From Porpolomopsis calyptriformis (lineage: Eukaryota; Basidiomycota; Agaricomycetes; Agaricales; Hygrophoraceae): a stretch of 64,000 nt of DNA. The stretch spans positions 291,098 through 355,097 of the forward strand of contig OX621164.1 of the NCBI GenBank assembly GCA_951640195.1, written 5' to 3'. The translations under genes were made by a program, and so were the position numbers. The first letter of the stretch is position 1; every line of letters begins with the position of its first letter. Below, piece after piece: positions 44,474-55,454 of the stretch. The notes beneath the pieces were generated by a model. It worked only from the letters and a program-made list of their open reading frames with translations, made no database searches and had not been told where the DNA came from.

Positions 44474-46244
44474 TCATGGAGACTGGTTCTGTTCGAGCCT
44501 ACCGCTTGGAGCACCACCCACATCGGACTCTGGAATAACCGAAGGGACCTCAACCAATCGCGTCAAACTTCCGCCATGACTCCCACTCGTCTCGTCGGAC
44601 GACGAATGCGAATCCAAAGAGCCCCCCTTCTCAGCCGTTGGGCGGCGATGTCCGTATCCTTGCGCCCTCACCCGAGTCGTGCTCACGTGCTCAGGCTCAG
44701 GCAGCAGCGTATACGCTGGCGGGTTCATCTGTCTCAAGTGGCTGCTTTCGCCCTGAGTGGCGAGTGTCGTAAGCCCGCCGCCCCCGTCCGTTTCCGTCCC
44801 GCCAGCGGTCGCCCTTGCGATGGACATCACCATCTGCGGTGGGGGCGGTGGGGGAGACTGGTTGAGAGCGCGGAGCGGCCTCACGTTTGCATTCGACATC
44901 ACCGCCGCCGCTCCAGCCACCCCTGCCTGGTCCTTCGCCACCGGGACCTGACCTGGCTGGTTCCCGTAGAAGGGCTGGATGTCGTTCCTAGTTCTGCGAG
45001 ACGCCCCGCTGAACATCCGCATCAAAGTGCTGGACGTAGACATGATATGGCCCTGATGGCTGCTGTTGGACTCGAACGCGGTGCGCGTGCTATTCGAGCG
45101 GTCGATAGTTGCCGAGACCGCGGGATCGACGCTGGAGTCCGCTGGGACATTTTGCATCACTATGGCACCACTAGGCAAGAGGTTTGTTGTCGTCATCACT
45201 GACTGATTGGTGGCAGACGACAGAGACCGCTGCGGGAGGTGATGTTGGCGAGTGATGGGGTCGAAGGGGAGGACTTTGATGGGTGATGGGCGCTTGTACA
45301 ACTTGTACCAGACGAAAAGGACGACGAAGACAGCAACGATGGCGAGTGAACCGATGACGGCGCCTATGATCGGCCCAGGGTTCTTTTTGGACTTCTGGGC
45401 AGAAGCTTGGATTGAGGCACCGGTCATGTCTGGGTACTCTAGAAGGGTGATAATAATTCATGAAATGAATAAAGGACCATCGCGGAGAGGGAAGTGAATG
45501 GATGCGAGAATTACCTTGACTGGCTATTCTGTAAGCTGCTGAGGTGTTAAAGCGGGCGTCCGTCCAAGTGGTCGCTAACGTTGAATCACAGGTTAAGGGT
45601 AGTACCGTAAATGAGGGAAATAAGACTAACGATTTGTGATGGCCCAAAATGGGATAGCTGTCTCGACGGGAAGCGTGACATTTGTTGGGAAGTAAGTCGA
45701 ATCCAAGCCTCCGCAATATTGTGCGTATGCATCCCAGCTGCGTAAGAGTAAACGGTGTTTATGATTGACCGTGATTAAAGAAAACTGGAGGACTGACTTT
45801 GAAGCAGAGGAGTTTTGACAAACCGTGCAGGCGCTCAGAAGATTATAAGCGGACCAAGAACTGGACCAAAATCAATGGGATGATTTGCGCAATGTGGATC
45901 GATGAGACTTACCATGAGCATCCGTTGGCCGTAGATGCATTGGGAGAATCGTACTTGTATCCCGGTGTGAGTGCTGGAACATTCCAATCTAATCGGATAA
46001 GGTGGGTAGATTGCGTCAAGATTCTGAAATGGCTCAATTGATCGAACAACGTACCGCCAGAGGCGCACGCGCCGATAACAAAGGCTGCGACAAGACATGG
46101 CGATTGCTCCATATGATTCTCCATCCACGAATATTCATCTGCGCACACCGCGCTTGTTTGCTCCGCGCGCCTAAAGACGTTCGGAACGGGTTCTGCTGCT
46201 GTTAGCAGCAGCAGGGACAAGAGCAGAGAACTGGAGAAGAACAT
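44474..46244 (-). CDS. Secreted-ectodomain single-pass membrane protein
   Basis: Six exons, 46244-46055, 45988-45913, 45860-45798, 45737-45631, 45574-45515 and 45438-44474, encode 486 residues. A signal peptide (FFSSSLLLSLLLLTAAEP) is followed by a Cys-rich ectodomain with the pattern CADEYSWMENH, QSPCLVAAFV, CSCSWSAYNLLSACTVCQN and a Trp-rich stretch, a domain seen widely in agaricomycete surface proteins. One transmembrane helix (PIIGAVIGSLAIVAVFVVLF) leads to a cytoplasmic tail of about 290 residues rich in Ser, Pro and Gly with a run of prolines. It may be a wall-stress or surface sensor of the Mid2 layout; that is inference from architecture. Confidence 0.8.
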
Positions 46245-47191
46245 CGTGATCGCGGGGTGCTACGAGGCGAGGCCCACGATGTTCAAGACGCTGAGTGGTC
46301 GTGGTGGGAGGAGAGAAGAATGGACCGGGAATCATGGCCAGTGATGTAGCGTAATCAAGATAACGGTGCCTTTTGCTCTCTAACATAGCCTCATTGTCCT
46401 AAGGCCGGACAGCGGGGCAAGATTGGTCATGATGATGTGTGTCCTCGCGAGAGGGCAGACTATAGGTGCCGATTGCCGGTCTGCTTTTGAAACAGGATCA
46501 AAAGGATAAACCGTTTCAAGACGACGGTCTGTTCCCATCTGCTTGTTTTGCGGTGGCCAGACTCTCAGAGACGCCTCACGGCTAATTGGTTTCTCTGATA
46601 GGCTAGACCTATCTTGAGATGATCCACACGAGCGCGATCATTTCGCCATCGTCAGTTTGTATGTTTCGTTTCGACGAAACTCACCTTTTGCGCACAACTT
46701 GTGAAACAGTCAATGAGGTTGGTAACTTTGGTCCCTAGGTGAAAACATTCGATGGCGTATAAGGTTACTGAAGTCTAAAATAACGGATTAAGAGCAGGAA
46801 CTGCCACGATGATGACGCTAGAGATCAGCAGTTGAGCTGTCATCTTTATGTTGGTTTTTTGGATGAGCATCAGCGCTCCGTAGATATTGGTCCGTGCACC
46901 CGTACATGTACTTCCTCACGTGTTTGCCTCACGAGCTCAACGAGGTACAAAGTCATCCCGCACACCGTTCATCGCAACTTGTTGGGTGCGTACCACAAGC
47001 TACCCATCGACACATGATTGTCGTTTACGCTTCTTGTTCGATCATCACTGATTTGTTCATTTTCCGATAGATACAATCCCAACGCAAAGAATACCTCCGA
47101 AAGTCGTCCCAAGCCCATAAGGGTTGATCGTTGAGTCTTCGGTGCTATTCATGTCACAAATTCCCAACTCTGACCAGCACCGTCCAGCCAA
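46245..47191. other. Intergenic, nothing recognised
   Basis: About 950 bases without a supported gene. A near-palindrome GTTTCGTTTCGACGAAAC lies near 46667. The last 60 bases are duplicated upstream of the F-box pseudogene at 51.1 kb. Confidence 0.4.
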
Positions 47192-48376
47192 ATGGCAAAG
47201 ATCGAAGATATGCCTGCTGAGCTCCTAGAGAACATCTTCTTGCTTGCAAGACATTCAGTGCTCCAATGCATTCGAGTCTGCAGGATATTCAATGCGATGG
47301 CCACTCCTGTCCTGTATCGCGAAATCAAGCTAGAAAGCAACCCCAGAAGTCTCCATTATCGACTTCATACTCTTCTACGAACTATTATTGACTGGCCTAA
47401 CCTTGGAAAATGTACTCGGTATCTGTCTTTCGTGTACGATGACGATGGGGATGATGATGAATGTCCCTTCCCTGATCTCCATCCGATTTTCGCTTCAGCC
47501 TCGCGTTCTATGCCGTTGGAGTTACAAAAAGCCATAAACGATGGGTCTCCAGATGGGTTATTTTTCCTACTTCTTTCTTATCTCCCAGCTCTCCGGATGC
47601 TCGATATCGATGGAATGTGTGACTACATCATCACTCCACAGATTTTAGGTTCTCACCCTCTTCCTTCCGGACTGCAATCTGTCAAATGTATAAGTTTCAA
47701 TTCCACCCATACATGCATACCGGTACTCCCATTCCTCACCTTGCCCGCCTTGGATACCTTCACGTTTGAGGGTGGAACACTCGATATATATGCCGGCGAC
47801 CTCTTACCTCACTCATCGAAAGTCAAGCACATCAAATTACTGTACAGCGATGTCTCAAACGACATACTTAAGCAACTCGCATGCTCATCACAATCACTCC
47901 AAACATTCGTATACTATCCCCGCCGATCTAAAGATGACACATTTCATGCACCCCCCCTAGGAAATGCACTTCGTCGTTTCGCGCTGCCTACGCTTGCACA
48001 TCTTAGACTCGATTTTTTTCACGGTCGTGATAACCTCCCAACTCATTCCCTTGGACCTCTTTGCGAATTTGAGCAACTGACTCACATTACTGCTTCACTC
48101 TCATGTTTACTCGATTATCCGCCCAAAGGCGGCACTTCCACCATCGCACGCCAACTAATCGAAACTCTCCCCAAATCCCTTCTTTCCCTTCACTTGGGAC
48201 TTGAGCTGCATTGGATGAGAAGATACCCGACGGTTGTAGAGGAACTACTGGAGATTAGACGTCCGCGGCTATTAACTCTCAAGACCTTGACAGTTTGTTT
48301 GAGTGTCGAGGAAGGTATGTGGGAAAGGATTCAGTCAAAGTGTGCGGCGGAAGGTGTGCAACTCAGGCGGATATGA
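47192..48376 (+). CDS. F-box-like protein
   Basis: A single-exon ORF of 394 residues. An F-box-like motif covers residues 4-45 (MPAELLENIFLLA, IRVCRIFNAMATPVLYREI), followed by leucine-rich alternating segments (LPALRMLDIDGM, LPALDTFTFEGG) without a canonical LRR consensus. Such proteins are greatly expanded in agaricomycetes and are expected to bring substrates to SCF ubiquitin ligases. A broken duplicate lies at 51178-51934 in the same orientation. ATG 47192 precedes the motif by six codons. Confidence 0.75.
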   Translation: MAKIEDMPAELLENIFLLARHSVLQCIRVCRIFNAMATPVLYREIKLESNPRSLHYRLHTLLRTIIDWPNLGKCTRYLSFVYDDDGDDDECPFPDLHPIFASASRSMPLELQKAINDGSPDGLFFLLLSYLPALRMLDIDGMCDYIITPQILGSHPLPSGLQSVKCISFNSTHTCIPVLPFLTLPALDTFTFEGGTLDIYAGDLLPHSSKVKHIKLLYSDVSNDILKQLACSSQSLQTFVYYPRRSKDDTFHAPPLGNALRRFALPTLAHLRLDFFHGRDNLPTHSLGPLCEFEQLTHITASLSCLLDYPPKGGTSTIARQLIETLPKSLLSLHLGLELHWMRRYPTVVEELLEIRRPRLLTLKTLTVCLSVEEGMWERIQSKCAAEGVQLRRI

Positions 48377-48771
48377 AGATTGAATGTCCAGGGCGTGGGG
48401 TACTTGGCATCGTTGCTGACGGCAAGGAGGGGTTCGAAGATGCATAAAACGAACGATGGGCCCTCCATGAAGGCATGTCCATCAGTTGGAGGCCAAATCC
48501 TGAGCTTGGAAAGTCTAGAGTAGGAGAAAGAGAGGGTGTCGAGAGTTGCGTCTGCGAGGATTTTCAGCCCCTCAAGGTCGTCCATTCGATCTCTTGTTGG
48601 AGGAATCAAATGTTATATATATGGCTCTATGTACTCCTATGTCGGCGTGATCCGTTCCGTTTTGTGACTGAGTACGTCACCTCGCTAGTAAGTCTTCCAC
48701 CATCAGCAGTAAGTCCATTCTGCGATTTTCCGGGGATCATGTTTATTAAATCAATCTATACTCAGACATAA

Positions 48772-49548
48772 ATGGCCAATTTCATTCGGTCTGCTAAACC
48801 TGGCTCTGACTGGACCATAAACGAGCTGCGTGCCTACAATATTGAAGTCGTCCCAGAGACCGTCGCCACCTTCTTTGGGAATGCGAATTTGCCGCGTTCT
48901 ACTATCAGTCCCGCGATTCTCGCTCACGAAGTGTATCCTGCTGCCGGGTTGCCAAAAGATGACCGATTGTTTTTTGATTACATGGAGGAGGCTATGACGA
49001 TGCCCCCTGGGGAGGAGTCAGCGGTTGATGATTTCGCCGCTCATCTTCTGGGCCTGCTTGGATACGACGACCATAACCGCTATATCCGCACACGGAAAGA
49101 TATACCGTTACTCATGTGCTCGACCGAGACTCATGCCAAAACCGACGTTTGCGTAGTTGATCGGACATCAGGAATTCTTCTTCTTGTCCAGGAAGACAAG
49201 CGATACCTGGAAGGAAAGGATCCTGAGCCTCAGCTTATCGCCGAGGCCATCGCTGCCTTTCAGTCCCACAATCGTCGGCTATCAGCTGCAGGACTTCCCA
49301 CTGTGAATGCCACAGTCATTCCTGGCATTACGATGGTCGGCACTGCGCCGACGTTCTACAAGGTCGATCTCAAGGAAACCCTGCTAGATGCGATCAAATT
49401 TGGAGAGTACCCCGCAGAGACCACAACTGTACACAAACTGATACCCCCTGTTCGGCGCCCTTTGAACTTACAACGAGATGGAATGCGATCTCTCGACAAC
49501 AGGGCAGTCATCCTATCCTGTCTTGAAGCTTTCAAGCAGTTCTTGTAG
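48772..49548 (+). CDS. PD-(D/E)XK-like protein of an agaricomycete-expanded family
   Basis: A single-exon ORF of 258 residues from ATG 48772. The centre contains HAKTDVCVVD followed 13 residues later by LLLVQEDK, the D...ExK pattern of the PD-(D/E)XK nuclease fold, with EAIAAFQSHN as the helix that usually follows. PGITMVGTAPTFYKV is the best-conserved segment by my recollection of this family. There is no signal peptide. Function is unknown; a nuclease fold is inferred, and activity cannot be assumed. It sits between the F-box gene and the first calmodulin-like gene. Confidence 0.6.
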   Translation: MANFIRSAKPGSDWTINELRAYNIEVVPETVATFFGNANLPRSTISPAILAHEVYPAAGLPKDDRLFFDYMEEAMTMPPGEESAVDDFAAHLLGLLGYDDHNRYIRTRKDIPLLMCSTETHAKTDVCVVDRTSGILLLVQEDKRYLEGKDPEPQLIAEAIAAFQSHNRRLSAAGLPTVNATVIPGITMVGTAPTFYKVDLKETLLDAIKFGEYPAETTTVHKLIPPVRRPLNLQRDGMRSLDNRAVILSCLEAFKQFL

Positions 49549-49639
49549 GCAGGCTTCGACAAGCCGAAAGGATAAAGTGACGGAGCACATTAGTGGGGGT
49601 ATAACTGTGCATCCTTTGTGTTTCCATGAGTACTGTACA

Positions 49640-51060
49640 CTTCTGTAAGAACGAGAACTGCACGCGTAAGCGTTATTACATCTACAAAGTTTGGGAAGAA
49701 TTCCATATCCTGGTTATGGAGGTTCGAGAAATTGCCGACTTAGGGCACGCGCCGACTGCCAGAGATAGCATAAGATGGCGCTATGAATGGTTCCGAAGTG
49801 AAAAAAAGCGGAATGGGAGTGCTAGGACGGTTCGAGCTGTTGTCGTGATCGAGCGAATCAATGGTGGTGACGACTGAATATGGGGCGGATCTATGTGCTC
49901 TGGCGTACCCGCGGCAATAGATGGTTGGGATGATGGGGGAGTAGGAGGTTGAAAGGACGGAACAGTCGGGGGTTGGGAGGCTGGGGTAGTCGGCGAGGAT
50001 GATTGGATAGTAGGCAGTGGCGGCTGAGTGCCCGTCATCATCTAAATGAGGGTAATGAGAGGTAGTCGAGATATAAAAGATATAGATCGCACATAGAAGA
50101 ATTCTAAGGTAAATGATAATCAATACCTAATCTTGAACAACTAGACCAACAAACCACTGACCATCATAACTGATCTGCCCGTCGCCATCGAGGTCTGCTT
50201 CACGAATCATCTCATCTACTTCCTCATCAGTAAGCTTTTCTCCTGAGAGTGAACGTTAGCTGTATGGTATTAATCTAGACAGACGGGATGCTTACCCATG
50301 CTGGTCATAACATACTGAAGCTCGGCGGCACTGATGTACCCATTGCCATCCTTGTCGAACACCTTGAATCCCTCTCTGATTTCTTCCTCGCTATCAGTTT
50401 CCTGCATCTTTCGTGCCATCATTGTAAGAAATTCTGGAAAATCAATAACACCATTCCCATCGGCGTCAACTTCGTCGATCATGTCTTGAAGCTCGGCTTC
50501 AGTTGGATTTTGGCCCAGGGAGCGCATCACTACGCCGAGTTCAAATAATGAGATTACCCCATCGTTATCTGAGATTATGGTTCATTAGTGATTGGTGGCA
50601 TTCGATGAAAGCCACGTCGAAAGTACTTTTATCAAAGAGCTCAAAAGCTTCCTTGAATTCTGTGCGGCATAAGAATTGTGTTCCAAGTTGGATTGAAATT
50701 CGCCCACCAGATATATGCTCTGTTGAGAGACCAGGAGTTCAGCAATGAGCTTCTTATCAGGCTAAGATAGTGTGGTATAGCACCTTCGGTCTGAAAAAGT
50801 AGTTCCAGTATAATCCAATGAAAAAAGGCTTAACTACGAACCAGATGTTCGGCCATTTTACACAGCGTCGTGTCCCTGGGAGAGTTGCGACCCTTCCCTA
50901 CTCCCATTATGGAAGTCAAGTTAACGCTGGTACCTCACTCTCGGTTCAAACATCCCTCGCATCGTGAAATTGAGTTCCTAGTGGCCCCGCAATGGCCACT
51001 ACCCAAGTAATGGTGATATCCAGATCGGGAGGGAGAGAATATAGAAAGGAGTAGCTAGCA
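49640..51060. repeat. Left copy of a segmental duplication
   Basis: This segment, covering calmodulin-like copy A and about 400 bases to its left, resembles 53920-55205 in the same orientation. Shared landmarks are GAATTCCATATC (49700 and 53970), CAGTGGTTTGTTGG-like sequence after the last exon, and GATCGGGAGGGAGAGAATAT (51025 and 55172). Divergence is visible throughout, so the event is not very recent. Confidence 0.75.
50042..50856 (-). CDS. Calmodulin-like protein, copy A
   Basis: Seven exons, 50856-50842, 50790-50784, 50719-50708, 50659-50627, 50568-50296, 50242-50162 and 50103-50042, encode 160 residues. All four EF-hand loops are complete: [36 protein letters not shown] and [12 protein letters not shown]. 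The N terminus MAEHLTEEHISEFKEAF is assembled from three tiny exons of 15, 7 and 12 bases. The last helix of calmodulin (EFVKMM) is replaced by a hydrophobic tail after SYDEF, so target binding may differ. It would be a calcium sensor related to, but distinct from, the essential calmodulin gene. A longer alternative 3' exon could give a Pro-rich tail. Confidence 0.8.
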
Positions 51061-51177
51061 GTGTTGGCTGTGGCTATCAGGGAGTGCGTGCAAGTGAAAT
51101 TGACATGAAGTCGTCACTGCTGTTCATGTGATAAATTCTCAACTCTGCCCAGCACCGTCAAGTCAAAGATCAAAGAT

Positions 51178-51934
51178 ATGCCTGTTGAGCTTCTAGAGAA
51201 CATCTTCTCGTTTGCAGGACATTCAGCGGTCCAATGCACTCGAGTCTGCAGGGTATTCAATACGTCGGTCACTCCAGTCCTCTATCGTGAAATCAAGCTA
51301 GCGAGCCACCACTCAACTCTCAATTATCAACTTCACACGCTTCTATGAACTGTTATTGGCTGGCCTAAGCTTGGAAAGTATACTCGGTACCTGGCTGTCA
51401 CGTTGCGGCCGTGAAGGTGGTGCTGGATGTCCCTTGCCTGACCTCCATCCAATTTTTGCTTCAGCCTCGCGTTTTCTGTCGTGGAAGATCCGAACCGCCA
51501 TAAACCATGGGTCTCTAGATGGATTATTGTTCCTACTTCTATCTTATCTCCCAGCTCTCCGGATGCTTGATATCCATGGAATGCGGAAGGATATCATCAC
51601 TTCAGAGATTTCACTTCCTCGCCCTCTTCCTTCTGGACTACTATGTATAAGTTTCAACTGCGTCGGCGGATGGACATTGGTACTTCCATTCCTCACCTTG
51701 CCCGCCTTGGATACCTTTATCCTCAAGCATGGAAGTGTGGATTTATTTTTCAAGGGCGACTACATCTCACTCCGTCCATTGAAAGTCAAGCACATCGAAT
51801 TACTGAACAGCCATGTCTCAAACGACATACTTGAGATGCTCGCACTCCAAACCTGTGGGGCTTTCGGGGAAGGTATGTGGGATAGGATTCAGTCGAAGTG
51901 TGCGGCGGAAGGTGTGCAAGTCACACGGGCATAG
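51178..51934 (+). pseudogene. Broken duplicate of the F-box gene
   Basis: Matches the gene at 47192 from MPVELLENIF through LPALRMLDIHGM to IQSKCAAEGVQ. The original start codon is deleted; the next ATG (51178) reaches a TGA at 51346-51348 where the intact copy has CGA. A frameshift near 51400 and loss of roughly 400 bases between MLAL and GEGMWDRIQS complete the damage. About 50 bases of 5' flank are also duplicated. Confidence 0.85.
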
Positions 51935-52678
51935 TGGGCATCTTGCAACATCAGAACCATAAACAGTCCGAATTAACCATATTTTCTCTCCATATAACTC
52001 TCCTTCCCCGGAAGTTATGCCTTTGTATACGATTAAGAGAAGGTCACTGTGAGTGGAGTGTATTTTTGTCCATGTTCACGTCCTAACTTGATGATACTGT
52101 CGTTTGACTACAGCCGAAAGATGTCCACTAACAGGCCCTCATAAATCCTTGCTTATCAAAAAATGGCATGTGTTAAATATATGCTCTGGGTACCAGGTGG
52201 CTCATTCTTGTCGTCAATAGGCAAACATAACTCTACAACTATTTTCACCCCATGGTCTATAGAGGCTACTTGTTACATGGTCAGGTGTGGGATGCTTTCT
52301 GATCTCTGTATCGTATATCTCGCTGGCTATCTCTCATGCTCAGGATGTATTTTTTGTAACGTCGAACAAGCTTGCAATTGCGTGGCGCATGGCCATAGCT
52401 ACGTCCCATCATAATCTCAAATCCAATCTGCGGGAACCTATAGCGTTCGTTGGGAAGCAGACGTTTTATAATCTGCCCTTGCGTGCAGAGAAGCACGTTG
52501 TCTCGCAAAATAAAATAACGCTCAAACAGTGAAATGCTCAAAATAATACATTACAGCATAACGATCGCGACGAGGGAGGACTCTGAACAGAGGTTGATGG
52601 ATTTTATGAAGGCGAGATAGCAAGTCAAGATAAGACAATGAACGAGGGTATACATATATCACAAACTATCGCCTTCGT
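51935..52678. other. Intergenic, nothing recognised
   Basis: No supported ORF; short overlapping frames only. Confidence 0.4.
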
Positions 52679-53581
52679 CTAGCGCTGGCTGTCCTTGGGA
52701 TAGCCGTGCTCGTCCAGGCCTATGACATACCAGGTTCAAGTTAACGCACCGAGTTTCGGACTGGCCACCATCCACAAAAACGAGGAGATTCTGAACATCG
52801 AGAGGCTGGACCTATTTGACAAGCCTAAGGCGGTGGCGATAGGGTGGAGGCGTTCCTCTGAAAACATGGTATGCGCGACGAAGGTTTCGGGCAACACCCC
52901 TATCTCCGCGAAGTCCATGAGGACGGTCCTCCCGTCCTCGTCCACGCCGAAGTTGCTCTGGTGCATGTCGGACTGGCAGAACATGAGACGATCGTGACAT
53001 ATCTGGACGGGAGACAGCGTCTTCCTCCTGGACGGGGGTTGGGACAACGTATGCGCCTAGCCCCAGATTGCATGTGAGCGAACAGAAAATAAAAAGCCTG
53101 GACGCACCTTGGTGATGTACCGTTCGAGGGCCTCGACGGTTGAGAAACGCAGAGGTGCTTTAGCGTCTTTGAAAAATCGGTGTCGGATACGACCATCCCC
53201 TAAGGGTCCTATCACATGGTTGCGAGGAGCTGGAACGCTCGCGAGCCATACGACAGCCGCTGTCATCTGGGCGATGAAGTCTGGAGGGGTGGGCATGAGC
53301 GTGATGAACTCCATGACCAAATACATGGTCCTGTGGTGTGTGAAGGAATGCACGACCCGGGGAATGCGCGGTGCACCAGGCGGTTGGCCAGACGTTGCAC
53401 AATCGAGAATGTACTTCTGGGTTTCGATTTCAGGCAATAAGTCGGCGGGTTCGCCAAATTTGACAAAGTAGTCGGTTCCGACGCGTACGGCCGCCCGGTA
53501 GGTTCTCTCTCTCCAATGTTCACGCTTGTGTTCGGCGCAAGCCTCAACAACCTGGGCCTCTAAAGCAGCTGTCTGGCTCAT
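52679..53581 (-). CDS. Aminoglycoside-phosphotransferase-like (APH) kinase
   Basis: Exons 53581-53108, 53056-52750 and possibly 52719-52679 encode about 273 residues; without the last splice the frame stops at 52736. N-lobe motifs are YFVKFGEP (nucleotide-binding Lys) and LPEIETQKYI (Glu), hinge TMYLVMEFI, then the catalytic loop FCQSDMHQSNFGVDEDG and the metal-binding MDFAEIG. This is the protein-kinase-like APH fold; agaricomycetes carry many such genes, and small-molecule or protein substrates are unknown. The proposed final intron is only 30 bases, below the normal minimum here, but it yields a tail (LDEHGYPK) resembling family ends. Confidence 0.75.
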
Positions 53582-53919
53582 GGTGATATGTCCTGGATGA
53601 TGCAACGTGGAGAGCTACGAAATGGTACGCACGAGTAGAAGAGTGTGATCCTTTTGGTGAAGGTACATGGTCGTGAGCAAGGGTAGGAAGAGTGATAGGG
53701 CTGAACGCACGGACGACGACGAACGCGGAGTTGGCACGAGAGTACGACGACCTGAACGGACAATGCTTTAGTGAGAACCGGAGTCGTGTCCAACACATTT
53801 GTCAGGTTCCACAGTCAGGCTATGCCAAGGAACATTTCTCTTCCGGCTTCATGGTCCTTAACCTTCTATGGTTGGCCAGACGGGCCAGCTTCATCGAATG
53901 ACTAGCTACGGTGCAAATC

Positions 53920-55205
53920 CTACAACAGGAACTCTGCACGGGTAGTGGTTGTTATAGATTACAACTACAAAGTTCGAAGAATTCCATATCGTGGTTGTGG
54001 AAGCTCGAGAAATTGCCAACTGCATAAGATATCGCTATGAATGGGTTCCAAAGTGAAAAAAAGGCGGGAATGGGAGTGCCAGAGCATTTCTAGCATTTAT
54101 CGTGGTGGTGACGACCGAAAATGGGGGGGCTGACCCGTGCGCTCTGGCATACCCACGACAATGACGATCGGATAGTAGGAAGTTACGGCCGAATATCCAT
54201 TATCTAAATGAGGGTAATGAGAGATAGCCCAGATATATAAAGAATATAGATCACACATGGATGAAATCTGAGGTAAATGATAATCAATACCTAATCTTGA
54301 ACAACTAGACCAACAAAACCACTGACCATCATAACTGAGCAGTCCGTCGCCATCGAGGTCTGCTTCACGAATCATCTCATCTACTTCCTCATCAGTAAGC
54401 TTACCTCCTGAGAGTGAACGTTAGCTGTATGTATTAATCTAGACGGACGGGATGCTCACCCGTGTTGGTCATAACATAACGAAGGTCGGCGGCACTGATG
54501 TACCCACTGCCATCCGTGTCGAACACCTTGAATGCCTCTCTGAATTCTTCCTCGCTATCAGTTTCCTTCGTGTCTCGTGCCATGATCGTAAGAAACTCTG
54601 GAAAATCAATAACACCATCTCCATTAGCATCGGCTTCATTGATCATGTCTTGAAGCTGGGCTGCAGTCGGATTTTGGCCCAGGGAGCGTATCACTACGCC
54701 GAGTTCAAGTGTGGAGATTACTCCATCGTCATCTGAGATTATGATTGATTAGTGATTGGTGGCATTCGATGAAAAGCCATATTGAAAGTACTTTTATCAA
54801 AGAGCGAAAAAGCTTCCTTGTATTCTGTGCGGTATAAGAATTGTGTCCCGAGTCGGGTTGAAATCCACCCACCAGATATTTGGGCTATTGGAAGACCGGG
54901 GGGGTCAATTAAGCTTCTTATCAGATAGTGTGGTATGGCACCTTCGCTCTGACAATGAAGTTCCAGTATAATCCAATGAAAAAAGGCTTAACTACGAACC
55001 AGATGTTCGGCCATTTTGCACAGCGTCGTTATTCCTGGGAGAGTTGCGATCCTCCCAACCCCCCATTATGGAAGTCTATATTGGCGCTGGTACGAACGTT
55101 TCTCGCATCATGAAATTAAGTTCCAATGCCCCCGCGATATCCCCAATCGCCTAAGTAATGGTGGTATCTAGATCGGGAGGGAGAGAATATAGAAAGGAGT
55201 AGCCG
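53920..55205. repeat. Right copy of the segmental duplication
   Basis: Partner of 49640-51060, containing calmodulin-like copy B. The flanking F-box pseudogene of the left copy has no counterpart here, so the right copy is shorter or was trimmed. Confidence 0.75.
54251..55014 (-). CDS. Calmodulin-like protein, copy B
   Basis: Seven exons, 55014-55000, 54948-54942, 54884-54873, 54824-54792, 54732-54460, 54407-54327 and 54267-54251, encode 145 residues. EF loops are [36 protein letters not shown] and [12 protein letters not shown]; the last position of loops three and four is Asp instead of Glu, which tends to favour other geometry or weaker calcium binding. The 15-7-12-33 base exon series is exactly as in copy A. 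The tail after SYDDF is only three residues, so the final helix is missing. It may be functional or in early decay, but no stop or frameshift is seen. Confidence 0.75.
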
Positions 55206-55454
55206 GCTGTGATATGCATCGGCTGCGGCTGATATGAGATTTGCCGCCTAAATGGACAGGAACGATTGACTCCAGGTGGCTGGCATTTGAGCCCAGTACT
55301 GTGTTTGGCACCAGGGATGTAACATTAGACGCATGCGCGTACAGTACAGATATAGAGTACAGCGACGAGGAATGTCCGTTGTAAATAGCATACTGAAAGG
55401 CGTCAAGGATCGTCGGGAATTGGAAATATACAGCATCTCATCACACCCCTTTAT

